Positions 42,994-53,137 are shown, counted from the first letter of the stretch. The stretch: DNA of 64,000 nt from Pseudomonadota bacterium (GCA_026418415.1 JAOABK010000009.1:1-64000); one strand, 5' to 3'. A program made the numbers and translations. The notes: generated by a model from the sequence alone, not told the origin.

Positions 42994-43257
42994 ATGAAAA
43001 ATTTAATCAAAAAAGGGGTAGTTTTTGTATTTTTTTTAACAATCTTTACCACGGCATATGGAGCTCCAAACGATGAAATAAAAACAACCAACCCAAAAAT
43101 TGAAAGGGAACAAAAAAACAGAAAGATTAAAAAGGAAACTCCAAACTCTGCTAAAGAATGGCACAACAAGGAGAAAAAACGAAGAGAAAATAAAAAAAGA
43201 GCTGAAGAGATGAGACAAAAACAGCAAGAAAAGAGCGATAGCACTAAAATTAAATAA
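42994..43257 (+). CDS. small exported highly charged (K/E/R-rich) protein
   Basis: ATG 42994 after aaaggaggtg RBS; signal peptide MKNLIKKGVVFVFFLTIFTTAYG then an almost entirely charged tail. Confidence 0.6.
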   Translation: MKNLIKKGVVFVFFLTIFTTAYGAPNDEIKTTNPKIEREQKNRKIKKETPNSAKEWHNKEKKRRENKKRAEEMRQKQQEKSDSTKIK

Positions 43258-43299
43258 TTTTTATTACAAAATAAGCGTTTTCAAATAGAGGAGGTAGTT

Positions 43300-46200
43300 A
43301 TGAAAAGAGCTAAAATATTTTTTTACATTCTCTTAGTGCTTTGTGGAATGGTTGGCATACCACCACAAGGATTTGGATTGACCCCTATGCCAAACCCAGG
43401 AGGTACTCCTGATTATTTTAATGTACCAAACTGGGCTAATAGTCCACCTTTAAGAAAATTTGTTGATACACTTCCAGGTCTTAACTCTGTTAATCAAAAT
43501 AATCTCGGACAGTATATTCCAGTAGCCATACCAGACACTACAACTTATCCAGGTTCAGATTATTATGAAATTGAGCTTGGTGAATACTCAAAGCAAATGC
43601 ATTCAGATTTACCACCCACAAGGCTTCGTGGTTATAGACAAATAAATACTAATGATCCTACAGTAAGTCAGTTTCAATATTTAGGACCTTTAATTATTTC
43701 ACAGAAAAACCGCCCAGTAAGAATTAAATTTATCAATAGTTTACCTACCGGGAATGGAGGAAACTTATTTGTACCTGTTGACACAACCATAATGGGTTCT
43801 GGGCAATTTTTTATTGACTATGATCCAGAAACAAAACAAATGATTAGTCCTATTTCAGGCTTTTTTTCTCAGAATAGAGCCACCCTTCACCTACATGGTG
43901 GTCATTCTCCTTGGATCAGTGATGGAACGCCACATCAATGGATAACTCCAGCAGGCGAACCAACATCATATCCTAAAGGTGTTAGTGTTGCCTATGTACC
44001 TGATATGTGGTTTGACTCTGCGGGCAATACAATAACTGCATGTGCAGGGCAAACTACCTGTAATGTACCCGGTGCTACAAATAATCCAGGACCTGGCGCT
44101 CAGACCTTCTATTGGAGCAATCAACAAAGTAGTAGGCTTATGTTTTATCACGACCATTCATGGGGAATCACCCGTTTAAATGTTTATGTTGGTGAGGCAG
44201 CGGGATATATAATTAGAGACGATGTTGAACAGGAATTAATAAATTTAGGTCTTATACCAACAGACGAAATACCACTTATAATTCAAGATAAAACTTATGT
44301 AGATGAAAACACTATAGTAAATACTGACCCCACATGGAACTGGGGTACAAGTCCAGGTAATGCAGTAACTGGTGACTTATGGTGGCCCCACGTATATATG
44401 CCTGCCCAAAACCCTTATAATCCTGACATGAGTGGAATCAACGCTTTTGGAAGATGGCATTATGGCCCATGGTTCTGGCCACCAACACCTGTTTGTGGCT
44501 CATCAAATCAGGCGGTGAAACCTCTTTGTATAGAAAATGGAACTGTACCAAATGAGTATTATTTAAATGATCCAGCTTGTTTTCCTATTGAAACACCACA
44601 ATGTATTCATCCACCTGAAAGACCAGGCACACCTAATCCATCATGGGGTGCAGAAGCATTTTTAGATACGCCTATTGTAAATGGTACTGCCTATCCAAAA
44701 CTTGACGTTGAACCCAAAGCATACCGATTCCGTATTTTAAATGCTGCTCACGACCGTTTTCTCAATCTACAACTATATCAAGCAACATCAATTGTAGATA
44801 AAATTACCATAACAAATGGAGGGACAGGATATACTTCTCAACCCACTGTTCAGATTATTGGTGGTGGTGGAACTGGTGCTACTGCTAATGCTGTTGTAGA
44901 CCTTAATCCACTAAGTCCAACCTTTGGACAGGTTATAGCAATAGACATTGCAACCGTTGGAAGTGGATATACTTCTCCACCAATAGTTAATATCATTGGT
45001 GGCGGTGGAACAGGTGCTACTGCAACTGCAACAATTTACACACAAATGACCGAAGTCGGCATGGTGCCAGCAACTTTAACTTCTGGATTTCCTCCACTAT
45101 GGCCAAAAGATGGCAGAGAAGGTGGTGTTCCTGATCCATTCACTGCTGGTCCTCCTTTTATTCAGATCGGGACAGAAGGTGGCTTTTTACCACAACCAGT
45201 AGTTTTGCAAAACCAGCCCATTCAGTGGAATACAGATCCAACAATGTTTAATGTTGGTAATGTTTTACCAGTTGCGGAAGGTGGTGGAACATTAATACTT
45301 GGTCCAGCTGAAAGAGCAGACGTTATAATCGATTTTTCCCAGTATGCAGGAAAAACACTAATTTTATATAACGATGCACCTACCGCTTTTCCAGCCCTTG
45401 ACCCCCATTATGACTATTATACAAATAATCCCGATAGAACTGACATAGGTGGAGCTCCTTCAACACCACCTGGATTTGGTCCAAATATACGTACCATAAT
45501 GCAAATAAATGTAGCCAATAATCCACCTGCACCAGCCTATAATGTTTCTGCATTAAAGGCAAAGTTTCTTTCTACAAATTCACAACAGGGTGTTTTTGAG
45601 CGTTCACAGGATCCAATAGTTGTAGGTCAGGCAGATTATAATACTACATATAATAAATCATTCCCCACAAGATGGCCTACATGGGGATACTCAAGAATCT
45701 CCGATACAACTTTGAGTTTCATGCAACCTGATGGAACTATTGTAAATAACTTTCCAATGAAACCAAAGGCAATTCATGATGAGATGGGAGCTACTTTTGA
45801 CGATTATGGTAGGATGAGTGCTAAATTAGGGCTCGAAATGCCCTTTGCAAATGCTGCTATTGCAAATTTCATACTCCAAAATTATGTTGATCCACCAACT
45901 GAAATTATAAAGCAAGGAGAATACCAGATCTGGAAAATAACCCATAATGGAGTTGATACACATCCAATACATTTTCATTTATTCGAAGTGCAAATTGTTA
46001 ATAGGGTTGGATGGGATGGTTTTATTAGAAAACCAGATCCTAATGAATTAGGCTGGAAAGATACGATTAGGGTTAGTCCCCTTGAAGATACAATAATCGC
46101 CTTGAGACCAATTCCACCAGTTGTACCCTTTAAAGTGCCTGATAGTGTTCGTCCTTTAAATCCAGAACAACCTCTTGGTTCTATGATGGGATTTTCTCAA

Positions 46201-48882
46201 CAAGATCCCTTTACGGGACAGCTAATGAACCCACCTGTTGAGAACGTTATGTATAATTTTGGCTGGGAATATGTCTGGCACTGTCACATATTAAGCCATG
46301 AAGAAAACGATATGATGAGGTCTATAGTATTTCAAGTTCCACCTGATGCTCCTTCAAACTTAGTAGCAAGCGGTACAAACCCTACTAATCTTGGATGGAT
46401 TGATAACTCGGTTAGTGAAACTGGTTTCACTTTACAAAGAGATACAGCTCCTGATTTCGCAAACCCTGTAGAATTTTCGATAGGTCCAAGCAATCCAAAT
46501 ACAAACTATGGTGGAACAATTACCTACAGTGATACATCCACAACAACAGGAACATATTACTACCGAGTTAGATCTTTCAGTCCTAATGGAACATCTGCAT
46601 GGTCAAATATAGCTACAAATAGCAATATCCCTATTGCTGTAATAAATCCAAAATCACTTGCCTTCGGAAATCAACCTTACAATACAACAAGCGCACCTTT
46701 GAGTATTACTCTTTCAAACATAGGCAATGTTAACCTTGCGATAACAAGTATTGGGATCAGCGGTGCTAACTTGACTGATTTTGCTCAAACTAATAATTGT
46801 GGAACTTTACTTACAGCGGGATCAAACTGCACAATAAATATAACATTTAATCCCTCTGCTCTCGGAGCAAGATTGGCAAATCTTTTAATTATTAGTAACG
46901 ATCCTATAAATCCGACTATTTCTGCTACATTAACAGGAACTGGGATTGCTCCAATTGCTACCGCAAATCCTCTATCCATTACTTTTACAAATCAACTTTT
47001 ATTTACTAATAGTAACGCTAAAACTATAACACTTTCTAATACTGGACAGCTTCCTCTCAATATTAATAACATACTTGTAACAGGAACAAATTCCACTGAC
47101 TTTTCACAAACGAATACTTGTGGTGCATCTCTATCTATTGGAGCAAGTTGTACTATTAGTGTAATATTTACTCCTACAGTCGTTGGTATTAGAAACGCCA
47201 GCATTTCTATCTCAACAAATGACCCTATCAATCCTACAGTATCTGTTTCTCTTTCTGGAACTGGTTTTGTAATTCCTATCGCAAGTATCACTCCAACATC
47301 TCTTAATTTTGGAAATCAATTGGTCAATTCTACAAGTGCAAGCCAAACAATAACACTGTCAAATACTGGACTTGATGTTTTAAATATTACAAGTATAGGA
47401 ATAGCTGGAACTAATGCAAGCAACTTTTCCCAGACAAACAATTGTGGAACAACACTTGCTTCGGGTTCAAATTGTGTAATAAACATAACATTTACACCCT
47501 CAACTACAGGAGTTAGAATAGCCAATTTATCTATTACAAGTAATGATCCCGCAAATCCAACTTTGACAGCATCTCTCTCTGGAACAGGTGTAACACCAGT
47601 AGCTAGTATTTCTAAAGCTTCTTTAAGCTTTTCAAATCAATTAACAAATACTGCAAGTGCACCACAAACCATCACACTTTCTAATATTGGTACAGCACCT
47701 TTAACAATCAATGGCATAAACATTACTGGATTAAATCCCACTGACTTTACTCAAACTAACAACTGTACAAGTACTTTATCTATTGGTGGAAATTGTACAA
47801 TTAATGTCACTTTCATCCCAACTGCAAATGGAGTCAGATCAGCAAATCTAAATGTCCAAAGCAACGATTTAACAAATCCCACACTGTCTGCTCAACTAAG
47901 TGGTACAGGAACATCAGTTTCACTAAGCACATCATCTCTCCTTTTTGGAACTCAACTTGTTGGCACAACAAGTGCTTTGCAAACAGTAACCCTTTTAAAT
48001 AATGCTAATTCTCCTTTAACTATTAACAGCATAACTCTTGGTGGAACTAATTCAACTGATTTTCTTATGACAACAAACTGCCCAGCAACGTTAGGTGCTA
48101 AGGCAAGCTGTAGTATTGGTATACGTTTTAGACCATCTGCAATGGGTGCAAGAACAGCAATATTAACAATAAACGACTCAGATCCAACAAGTCCACAGAG
48201 TGTCAGCCTGAATGGTACTGGTATTGCTCCCGTAAATAGCGTTTCTCCAGCTTCTTTAACTTTTAGCTCACCACTTAATATAACCAGTACAGCACAAAAT
48301 GTAACAATTACAAATACTGGTACAGCAAGCATGACTATATCTCGTATCTTCATTAATGGAACTAATGCAAATCAGTTCGTAAGAACAGCAACAACTTGTG
48401 GAACTACACTACCCGCTGGATCAAGTTGTACTGTAAGTATAGCATTTAGACCAACTTTAGTTAATCCTTTGACTAAAGCAGCAAATTTAAACATTCAGGT
48501 AAGTGCACCGGCAACATCAGTTGTCGTACCACTACAAGGTAATATTATAGTACCAACTTATACCGCTAATCCTAACTCCCTAAATTTTGGAAACCAAACT
48601 ATAAATACGACAAGTATTCCACAAACTATAACTATTACTAATACTGGCACTTCTGCACCTTTGAGGATAACAGGTATTAGCCGTACAGGTACAAATGCCA
48701 ATCAATTTATAAGTACAACAACTTGTGGTCCTTTTCCTGCAGTTCTTAATCCCGGTGCATCATGTGATGTAACCGTTTCTTTCAGACCTACATCCGCTGG
48801 CACCAAAAACGCTAATATTAACATAAACGTTTCTGCTCCAGCCACATCACAAACCATACCTTTAACAGGAATTGGCCAATAA
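43300..48882 (+). CDS. secreted multicopper oxidase fused to Fn3-like and seven choice-of-anchor D (ASPM/HYDIN-type) domains
   Basis: Signal peptide; copper motifs LHLHGGH, FYHDHSWG, THPIHFHLF, WHCHILSHEENDMM; seven tandem Ig-like repeats at the C-terminus. Confidence 0.95.
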   Translation: MKRAKIFFYILLVLCGMVGIPPQGFGLTPMPNPGGTPDYFNVPNWANSPPLRKFVDTLPGLNSVNQNNLGQYIPVAIPDTTTYPGSDYYEIELGEYSKQMHSDLPPTRLRGYRQINTNDPTVSQFQYLGPLIISQKNRPVRIKFINSLPTGNGGNLFVPVDTTIMGSGQFFIDYDPETKQMISPISGFFSQNRATLHLHGGHSPWISDGTPHQWITPAGEPTSYPKGVSVAYVPDMWFDSAGNTITACAGQTTCNVPGATNNPGPGAQTFYWSNQQSSRLMFYHDHSWGITRLNVYVGEAAGYIIRDDVEQELINLGLIPTDEIPLIIQDKTYVDENTIVNTDPTWNWGTSPGNAVTGDLWWPHVYMPAQNPYNPDMSGINAFGRWHYGPWFWPPTPVCGSSNQAVKPLCIENGTVPNEYYLNDPACFPIETPQCIHPPERPGTPNPSWGAEAFLDTPIVNGTAYPKLDVEPKAYRFRILNAAHDRFLNLQLYQATSIVDKITITNGGTGYTSQPTVQIIGGGGTGATANAVVDLNPLSPTFGQVIAIDIATVGSGYTSPPIVNIIGGGGTGATATATIYTQMTEVGMVPATLTSGFPPLWPKDGREGGVPDPFTAGPPFIQIGTEGGFLPQPVVLQNQPIQWNTDPTMFNVGNVLPVAEGGGTLILGPAERADVIIDFSQYAGKTLILYNDAPTAFPALDPHYDYYTNNPDRTDIGGAPSTPPGFGPNIRTIMQINVANNPPAPAYNVSALKAKFLSTNSQQGVFERSQDPIVVGQADYNTTYNKSFPTRWPTWGYSRISDTTLSFMQPDGTIVNNFPMKPKAIHDEMGATFDDYGRMSAKLGLEMPFANAAIANFILQNYVDPPTEIIKQGEYQIWKITHNGVDTHPIHFHLFEVQIVNRVGWDGFIRKPDPNELGWKDTIRVSPLEDTIIALRPIPPVVPFKVPDSVRPLNPEQPLGSMMGFSQQDPFTGQLMNPPVENVMYNFGWEYVWHCHILSHEENDMMRSIVFQVPPDAPSNLVASGTNPTNLGWIDNSVSETGFTLQRDTAPDFANPVEFSIGPSNPNTNYGGTITYSDTSTTTGTYYYRVRSFSPNGTSAWSNIATNSNIPIAVINPKSLAFGNQPYNTTSAPLSITLSNIGNVNLAITSIGISGANLTDFAQTNNCGTLLTAGSNCTINITFNPSALGARLANLLIISNDPINPTISATLTGTGIAPIATANPLSITFTNQLLFTNSNAKTITLSNTGQLPLNINNILVTGTNSTDFSQTNTCGASLSIGASCTISVIFTPTVVGIRNASISISTNDPINPTVSVSLSGTGFVIPIASITPTSLNFGNQLVNSTSASQTITLSNTGLDVLNITSIGIAGTNASNFSQTNNCGTTLASGSNCVINITFTPSTTGVRIANLSITSNDPANPTLTASLSGTGVTPVASISKASLSFSNQLTNTASAPQTITLSNIGTAPLTINGINITGLNPTDFTQTNNCTSTLSIGGNCTINVTFIPTANGVRSANLNVQSNDLTNPTLSAQLSGTGTSVSLSTSSLLFGTQLVGTTSALQTVTLLNNANSPLTINSITLGGTNSTDFLMTTNCPATLGAKASCSIGIRFRPSAMGARTAILTINDSDPTSPQSVSLNGTGIAPVNSVSPASLTFSSPLNITSTAQNVTITNTGTASMTISRIFINGTNANQFVRTATTCGTTLPAGSSCTVSIAFRPTLVNPLTKAANLNIQVSAPATSVVVPLQGNIIVPTYTANPNSLNFGNQTINTTSIPQTITITNTGTSAPLRITGISRTGTNANQFISTTTCGPFPAVLNPGASCDVTVSFRPTSAGTKNANININVSAPATSQTIPLTGIGQ
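46630..48879 (+). repeat. seven tandem ~107-aa Ig-like repeats within the multicopper oxidase CDS
   Basis: Repeated pattern FGNQ..NTTS..QTITLSNTG..PL.I..I...GTN..DF.QTN.CG..L..G..CTI.I.F.P...G.R.A.L.I.SNDP..P......LSGTG. Confidence 0.93.
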
Positions 48883-48892
48883 CTAAAACTTC

Positions 48893-48928
48893 AACAAGGG
48901 GGATTTTATCCCCCTTGTTCTTTTTTAA
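48893..48928. terminator. strong intrinsic terminator aacaaggggga-tttta-tcccccttgtt-cttttttaatttt-like
   Basis: 11-bp perfect stem followed by a T tract, between the convergent multicopper oxidase and secretin genes. Confidence 0.92.
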
Positions 48929-49008
48929 TTTAACTAAATATTTTTAGAATTAAAATAAGATCTTTTCATAGAGATGATATATGTTTTTCATTGGGAAGTA
49001 ATCTTCCC

Positions 49009-50427
49009 CTACCCTTTCATATCGACTATTCTTGGGGTGATGAGAATAAGAACTTCAGAATCTTCTGTTATCTTCTCAGTCTTACTGAAGATAAAATTCA
49101 GGATAGGAATATAGCCTAAAATGGGTACCCTTGTAACCTTCTCTATCTCTCGTTTTCTAATAAGACCACCTATAACAATAGTCTCTTGGTTTTTGACAAC
49201 CACTGTCGTATTCACAGACCTTTTGTTTATCATTGGAAGACCATCTTTACCAACCTCAATGAAATCGCTTACTTCCGCTGGTTTAATCTTAACAAGGATA
49301 TTATCTTCATCGGAAATCAAAGGTAGAATGTTCAAATTAACCCCTGCTTTGATCGTCTCTAATTTAACATAGGGATATGTCACTGGACCAGTTACAAGGG
49401 AGATATACTGTTCTAATCCAATATTAATTGATGCTTCTTCTCCATCCATCGTAGTTACTCTTGGTGTTGCCTTTATTGATGCAAGCCCAGTTTCTACAAG
49501 AGCTTTTATTTGTGCGGTAATCCTCCTTGTAATTGCGGGCTGACTTATATATGTTAGCGTTAATTCAAGGGCATCAGATGCTGCAGAAAACTTTCTTGAT
49601 GTAGCAGACCAATCTATTCCTAAACTTTTTCTCCCATCATTAGATAGCTCTACCACTAATGCCTCAAGGGTGATTTGTTTTGGCATCTTATCTATCTTTT
49701 TAATATCCTCTAAAATCCTCTGTACTAACTCTGGAGATGCAGTTACTGTTAGCATATTTCTCTCTTCATTGACCTGTATGTATGATGAAAAGGAGTTAGA
49801 TATTAGCTTTACTATTTCCTTTGCCTTTAGAAACTTTGGCTTATATTCTACAGTGGTACTAAGATAATTAAAAAGCGGGCTTCTTGGATCAGCTGAACCA
49901 ACTATATAATAATCATCAATCTTTTTGAATGTGTATCCACCGGGAGATAAAATCAGCCTTAAAACCTTTTCCAGGGGCTGGTTCTCAAACTTAACACTTA
50001 ATACACCTTGAACAGTATCATCAGTTATTATATTAATACCTGTTTCTGATGAAATGGTTCTTATAATCTCTTTAATATCTGTATCATAAAAGACATTGCT
50101 TAAAAGTTTTTCCTCTTTTTCTCTAATTTCGACATCTCTTTCCTTTAAGGCAACTTTATCATCATGTTTTATGCTGTTTCTATGGGCAACCTCTTTCTTT
50201 GTTAACTCTTCAATTCTTTTTAGATAATCATCCGCTAAATCAATTATTTGACTATCTGGATGCTTACTTTTAAATTCTCTAAACTTCTGTTCCGCTTTAT
50301 CATACTCCTGTCTCTCATAAAACTTTTTACCTTCTCTAAAAAGAGTATAATCATGGGCACAGGAATAAAAAAATAACAAAATCAAAATAAAAATGATTCG
50401 TCCTTGCCCCATTAAACGCCACCTCAT
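49009..50427 (-). CDS. GspD/PilQ-type secretin lipoprotein with N-terminal TPR and STN/N domains
   Basis: Lipobox FFYSCAH; NVFYDTDIKEIIRTISSETGINIITDDTVQG; VVVKNQETIVIGGLIRKREIEKVTRVPILGYIPILNFIFSKT...LLILITPRIV. Confidence 0.93.
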   Translation of the reverse strand: MRWRLMGQGRIIFILILLFFYSCAHDYTLFREGKKFYERQEYDKAEQKFREFKSKHPDSQIIDLADDYLKRIEELTKKEVAHRNSIKHDDKVALKERDVEIREKEEKLLSNVFYDTDIKEIIRTISSETGINIITDDTVQGVLSVKFENQPLEKVLRLILSPGGYTFKKIDDYYIVGSADPRSPLFNYLSTTVEYKPKFLKAKEIVKLISNSFSSYIQVNEERNMLTVTASPELVQRILEDIKKIDKMPKQITLEALVVELSNDGRKSLGIDWSATSRKFSAASDALELTLTYISQPAITRRITAQIKALVETGLASIKATPRVTTMDGEEASINIGLEQYISLVTGPVTYPYVKLETIKAGVNLNILPLISDEDNILVKIKPAEVSDFIEVGKDGLPMINKRSVNTTVVVKNQETIVIGGLIRKREIEKVTRVPILGYIPILNFIFSKTEKITEDSEVLILITPRIVDMKG

Positions 50428-50963
50428 TTATAAAAGATTCTGAAACCAGTCAGATAAACATTTCCATTAATATCAATAATACGTATTTCAACTTCTTCTT
50501 CATACTCCTTTTTACCAAAGGGTGGACTATTTTTAAGTGCCTTTACATAAATCTTTCTTTTATAATCACTATAATCAGAGGGGGTTTCATAATAATTATT
50601 GAATTTTGCTCCATCCATCCACCTTTTATCATTTAGTAATGGTGGTGGTGAATTATAGGGTAAAACAATATAATAGGTTAATAAATATTTTGAATCCTTG
50701 TAAATGTTACCACCTGGCCTTTTCGTAAAAAAATATACCGTAAATGGTGAGTTTGAAATTATGTGTAGAAGGGCAAACTCCTGACTATATAGAACCTTAT
50801 GTCCTATTTCATGTAAATATAGAACTGGTGGATACAAATTTATTTGAATTTGCTGGTTAACCTTTCCAAAAACTGGCACTTTTTTTTGGTTAAGGACTTT
50901 TTCATTCCCTATAGAATCCCTAACCATCAAAAGAAAAATTAAAAGAAATAGTATTTTTCTCAT
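50424..50963 (-). CDS. hypothetical exported protein
   Basis: Signal peptide; ORF overlaps the secretin start (ATGA). Confidence 0.7.
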   Translation of the reverse strand: MRKILFLLIFLLMVRDSIGNEKVLNQKKVPVFGKVNQQIQINLYPPVLYLHEIGHKVLYSQEFALLHIISNSPFTVYFFTKRPGGNIYKDSKYLLTYYIVLPYNSPPPLLNDKRWMDGAKFNNYYETPSDYSDYKRKIYVKALKNSPPFGKKEYEEEVEIRIIDINGNVYLTGFRIFYK

Positions 50964-50964
50964 T

Positions 50965-52602
50965 TTAATTCACATTAAACTCTATTTTTTTTGTAAGTTT
51001 TTCTTTACCACCATAATCAATCTCTGCTACTGCAAAGTATTTCCCCTTTTTTAACTTCTTATCTATTTTCCCGTTCATTTTCATAGTTAAACCGGGTAGT
51101 AATCTTTGTCCCTTTAAGTTTAAAAGGGCGAGTTTATTCTCATCACTATCCATAATCAGCACTTTCCCTTCCGGAACAATATGAATTTTAGAGTTATTTT
51201 TTATATGCAAATCTAACTCCCTATCCTCACTCCCCTTTATTTCAAAGCCAGTTATTTCTGCCTGATTTTCAAATTTATCGGGAATAATAACTGAAACATC
51301 AATGAATTTTTTATCTTCACTACCATCATTTTCAACCACTATCTGTCCGTACCTACCACCGTTATGAAAATTGGAAGGCACTTTTACATCAAATTTTAAG
51401 CTTTTAGTCTGCCTTGGCTCTATCGTCAAATTTTTATCTTCTAACTTTACCAGTTCTTTCAAAGTATATGTTGTAGTGCCTATTTCTTTTATAACCCTTT
51501 CCCCATCCTCTGTATATTCTACGTCTTTCAAATCTAATCTTAATTGAATTTGCCTATCTGACTCATTAATGATATTAACAAAAGCAGATCTCGACCCGCC
51601 CTTTGGAACTTTTATTTCTATATTTTGCTGTTTAATTGTATATAAAAACTTCTCTTCATTTTTTAAGGAGCTAACTAAATCAGAACTAAAAAATATTTTA
51701 TCCTTTGCAGTAATAGTTCTCTTGCCAAATTTCATTGACACAATCGCAGTATATTCGCCCTCTTTAAGGGGTTTTGATATTCTACCAAAGAAATTTACTT
51801 TGGCGCCTGGAAAAATCCTCTGTCCTTCTTCATCACTAACTAAGCCTTTCTTTTTTGTTTGTTTTTGTACATTATTATCCTGCTTTTCCCTTTTTTGCTT
51901 CTCTTCTAAATAATGAGTTGTTAGTGCTATCGTCTCTATAATTTTTCCAGAACTATCGTGTAAAACTACCTTACCTGTTGCTCTATAATCAATATTTGAA
52001 TTATTAATTAGAGAAGTCTCGATAATAGGAGTTCCATCGGGAAGGAGTTTTAATCTTATATCCTGTGTTTTACCTGATTCTATTAGATTTTTACCCTTTA
52101 CCTTGACCTTTAATATTACAGCATAACGAAGTTTAACCGTTATTCCCTTTTCCTTCTTTTCATATGCCGGTTCAATCATTATTGTTGCAACTCTGACCCC
52201 TGATGCATCCCTTGGGACATTTATCTCCCCCTTTAACTCCACTGTCTCACCAGCATTGACAATAAAATCATTTCTTTGAAGTTTTATCCATTTAGCGCAG
52301 GAAAAAGGGCTTTTTCCAGGTTCCGTAAAATCCACATTTCCATCCTCTTTCTGGTCAATATCAAATAAAGATACGCTTACTGGAGTATCTTCATTAGAAG
52401 TAGAATAAACATCTATTGAAAACTCTCCCTTTTTTCCTGGTTGAAGCTCTAAATCGATATTTAGAGGTTGAACTCCAACTGTTCCAACTCCAAAAGATTT
52501 TACAGGTATAATCAAAGTTAAGATTACAATAATTAAGACTAATTTTCTATGCAAGGTTTCACTCCTTAAGTGAAATAAAGAGCGGGCAATAAGCCCGCCC
52601 AA
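50965..52602 (-). CDS. exported tandem Ig-fold protein, DUF916/PapD-chaperone-like
   Basis: VGVQPLNIDLELQPGKKGEFSIDVYSTSNEDTPVSVSLFDID; two homologous halves, each ending in an LLPG/IFPG...KGKYxAxxxxxxG module. Confidence 0.75.
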   Translation of the reverse strand: MGGLIARSLFHLRSETLHRKLVLIIVILTLIIPVKSFGVGTVGVQPLNIDLELQPGKKGEFSIDVYSTSNEDTPVSVSLFDIDQKEDGNVDFTEPGKSPFSCAKWIKLQRNDFIVNAGETVELKGEINVPRDASGVRVATIMIEPAYEKKEKGITVKLRYAVILKVKVKGKNLIESGKTQDIRLKLLPDGTPIIETSLINNSNIDYRATGKVVLHDSSGKIIETIALTTHYLEEKQKREKQDNNVQKQTKKKGLVSDEEGQRIFPGAKVNFFGRISKPLKEGEYTAIVSMKFGKRTITAKDKIFFSSDLVSSLKNEEKFLYTIKQQNIEIKVPKGGSRSAFVNIINESDRQIQLRLDLKDVEYTEDGERVIKEIGTTTYTLKELVKLEDKNLTIEPRQTKSLKFDVKVPSNFHNGGRYGQIVVENDGSEDKKFIDVSVIIPDKFENQAEITGFEIKGSEDRELDLHIKNNSKIHIVPEGKVLIMDSDENKLALLNLKGQRLLPGLTMKMNGKIDKKLKKGKYFAVAEIDYGGKEKLTKKIEFNVN

Positions 52603-52606
52603 GTTT

Positions 52607-53137
52607 TTATGGTGCCCATACCGTCAAAGTAATTGTTGCGGAGTAATGTCCAGCAATCTGATCATTAACATTGGGACCGAGTTTGGCATAACCAATTACC
52701 TCATACTTGCATTTTGTTCCTGCACTTTGACCAGGAGCCACTACCAAATCGCCAACTGGGTTATATGTTGACCAACTCCTATTGAAATACCCCAGAACCA
52801 GAGAGGGGGTTACTCTTTTAGCCCTGTAAGCAGTTTTAATTGAGTAGTTTCCATTTTTTAAGTCAGTTCCAGAAAAGGTAAGATTCACGTCTGCATTTGT
52901 CTCTACCTCAAATACAGCGTTATCTACTGGACCTAACTCTTCATTTGGTTGCCCTGAGAACACACCAAAATCCATTGGTTCTGTAACAACCCTTACTTTA
53001 GCGTATTTCCAGACCTTACCATTAACTGGTACTAACTCAGAGATTGGTGGAGCTCCCTCACCCGCAATTACCTCTGACACCATAAGCATAAACATTAGAA
53101 ATATCATGGTGCAAGAGAGCTTTATTATGGGTTTCAT
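52607..53137 (-). CDS. small exported beta-rich protein, paralogue of the 53153-53602 product
   Basis: Signal peptide; EGAPPISELVPV...VFSGQPNEE...AGHYSATITLTV. Confidence 0.75.
   Translation of the reverse strand: MKPIIKLSCTMIFLMFMLMVSEVIAGEGAPPISELVPVNGKVWKYAKVRVVTEPMDFGVFSGQPNEELGPVDNAVFEVETNADVNLTFSGTDLKNGNYSIKTAYRAKRVTPSLVLGYFNRSWSTYNPVGDLVVAPGQSAGTKCKYEVIGYAKLGPNVNDQIAGHYSATITLTVWAP

Noticed and set aside
46785-48353. Minus-strand ORFs at 46785, 46992, 47316 and 47952
   Set aside because: Shadow ORFs antisense to the Ig-like repeats; their similarity to each other merely mirrors the coding repeats
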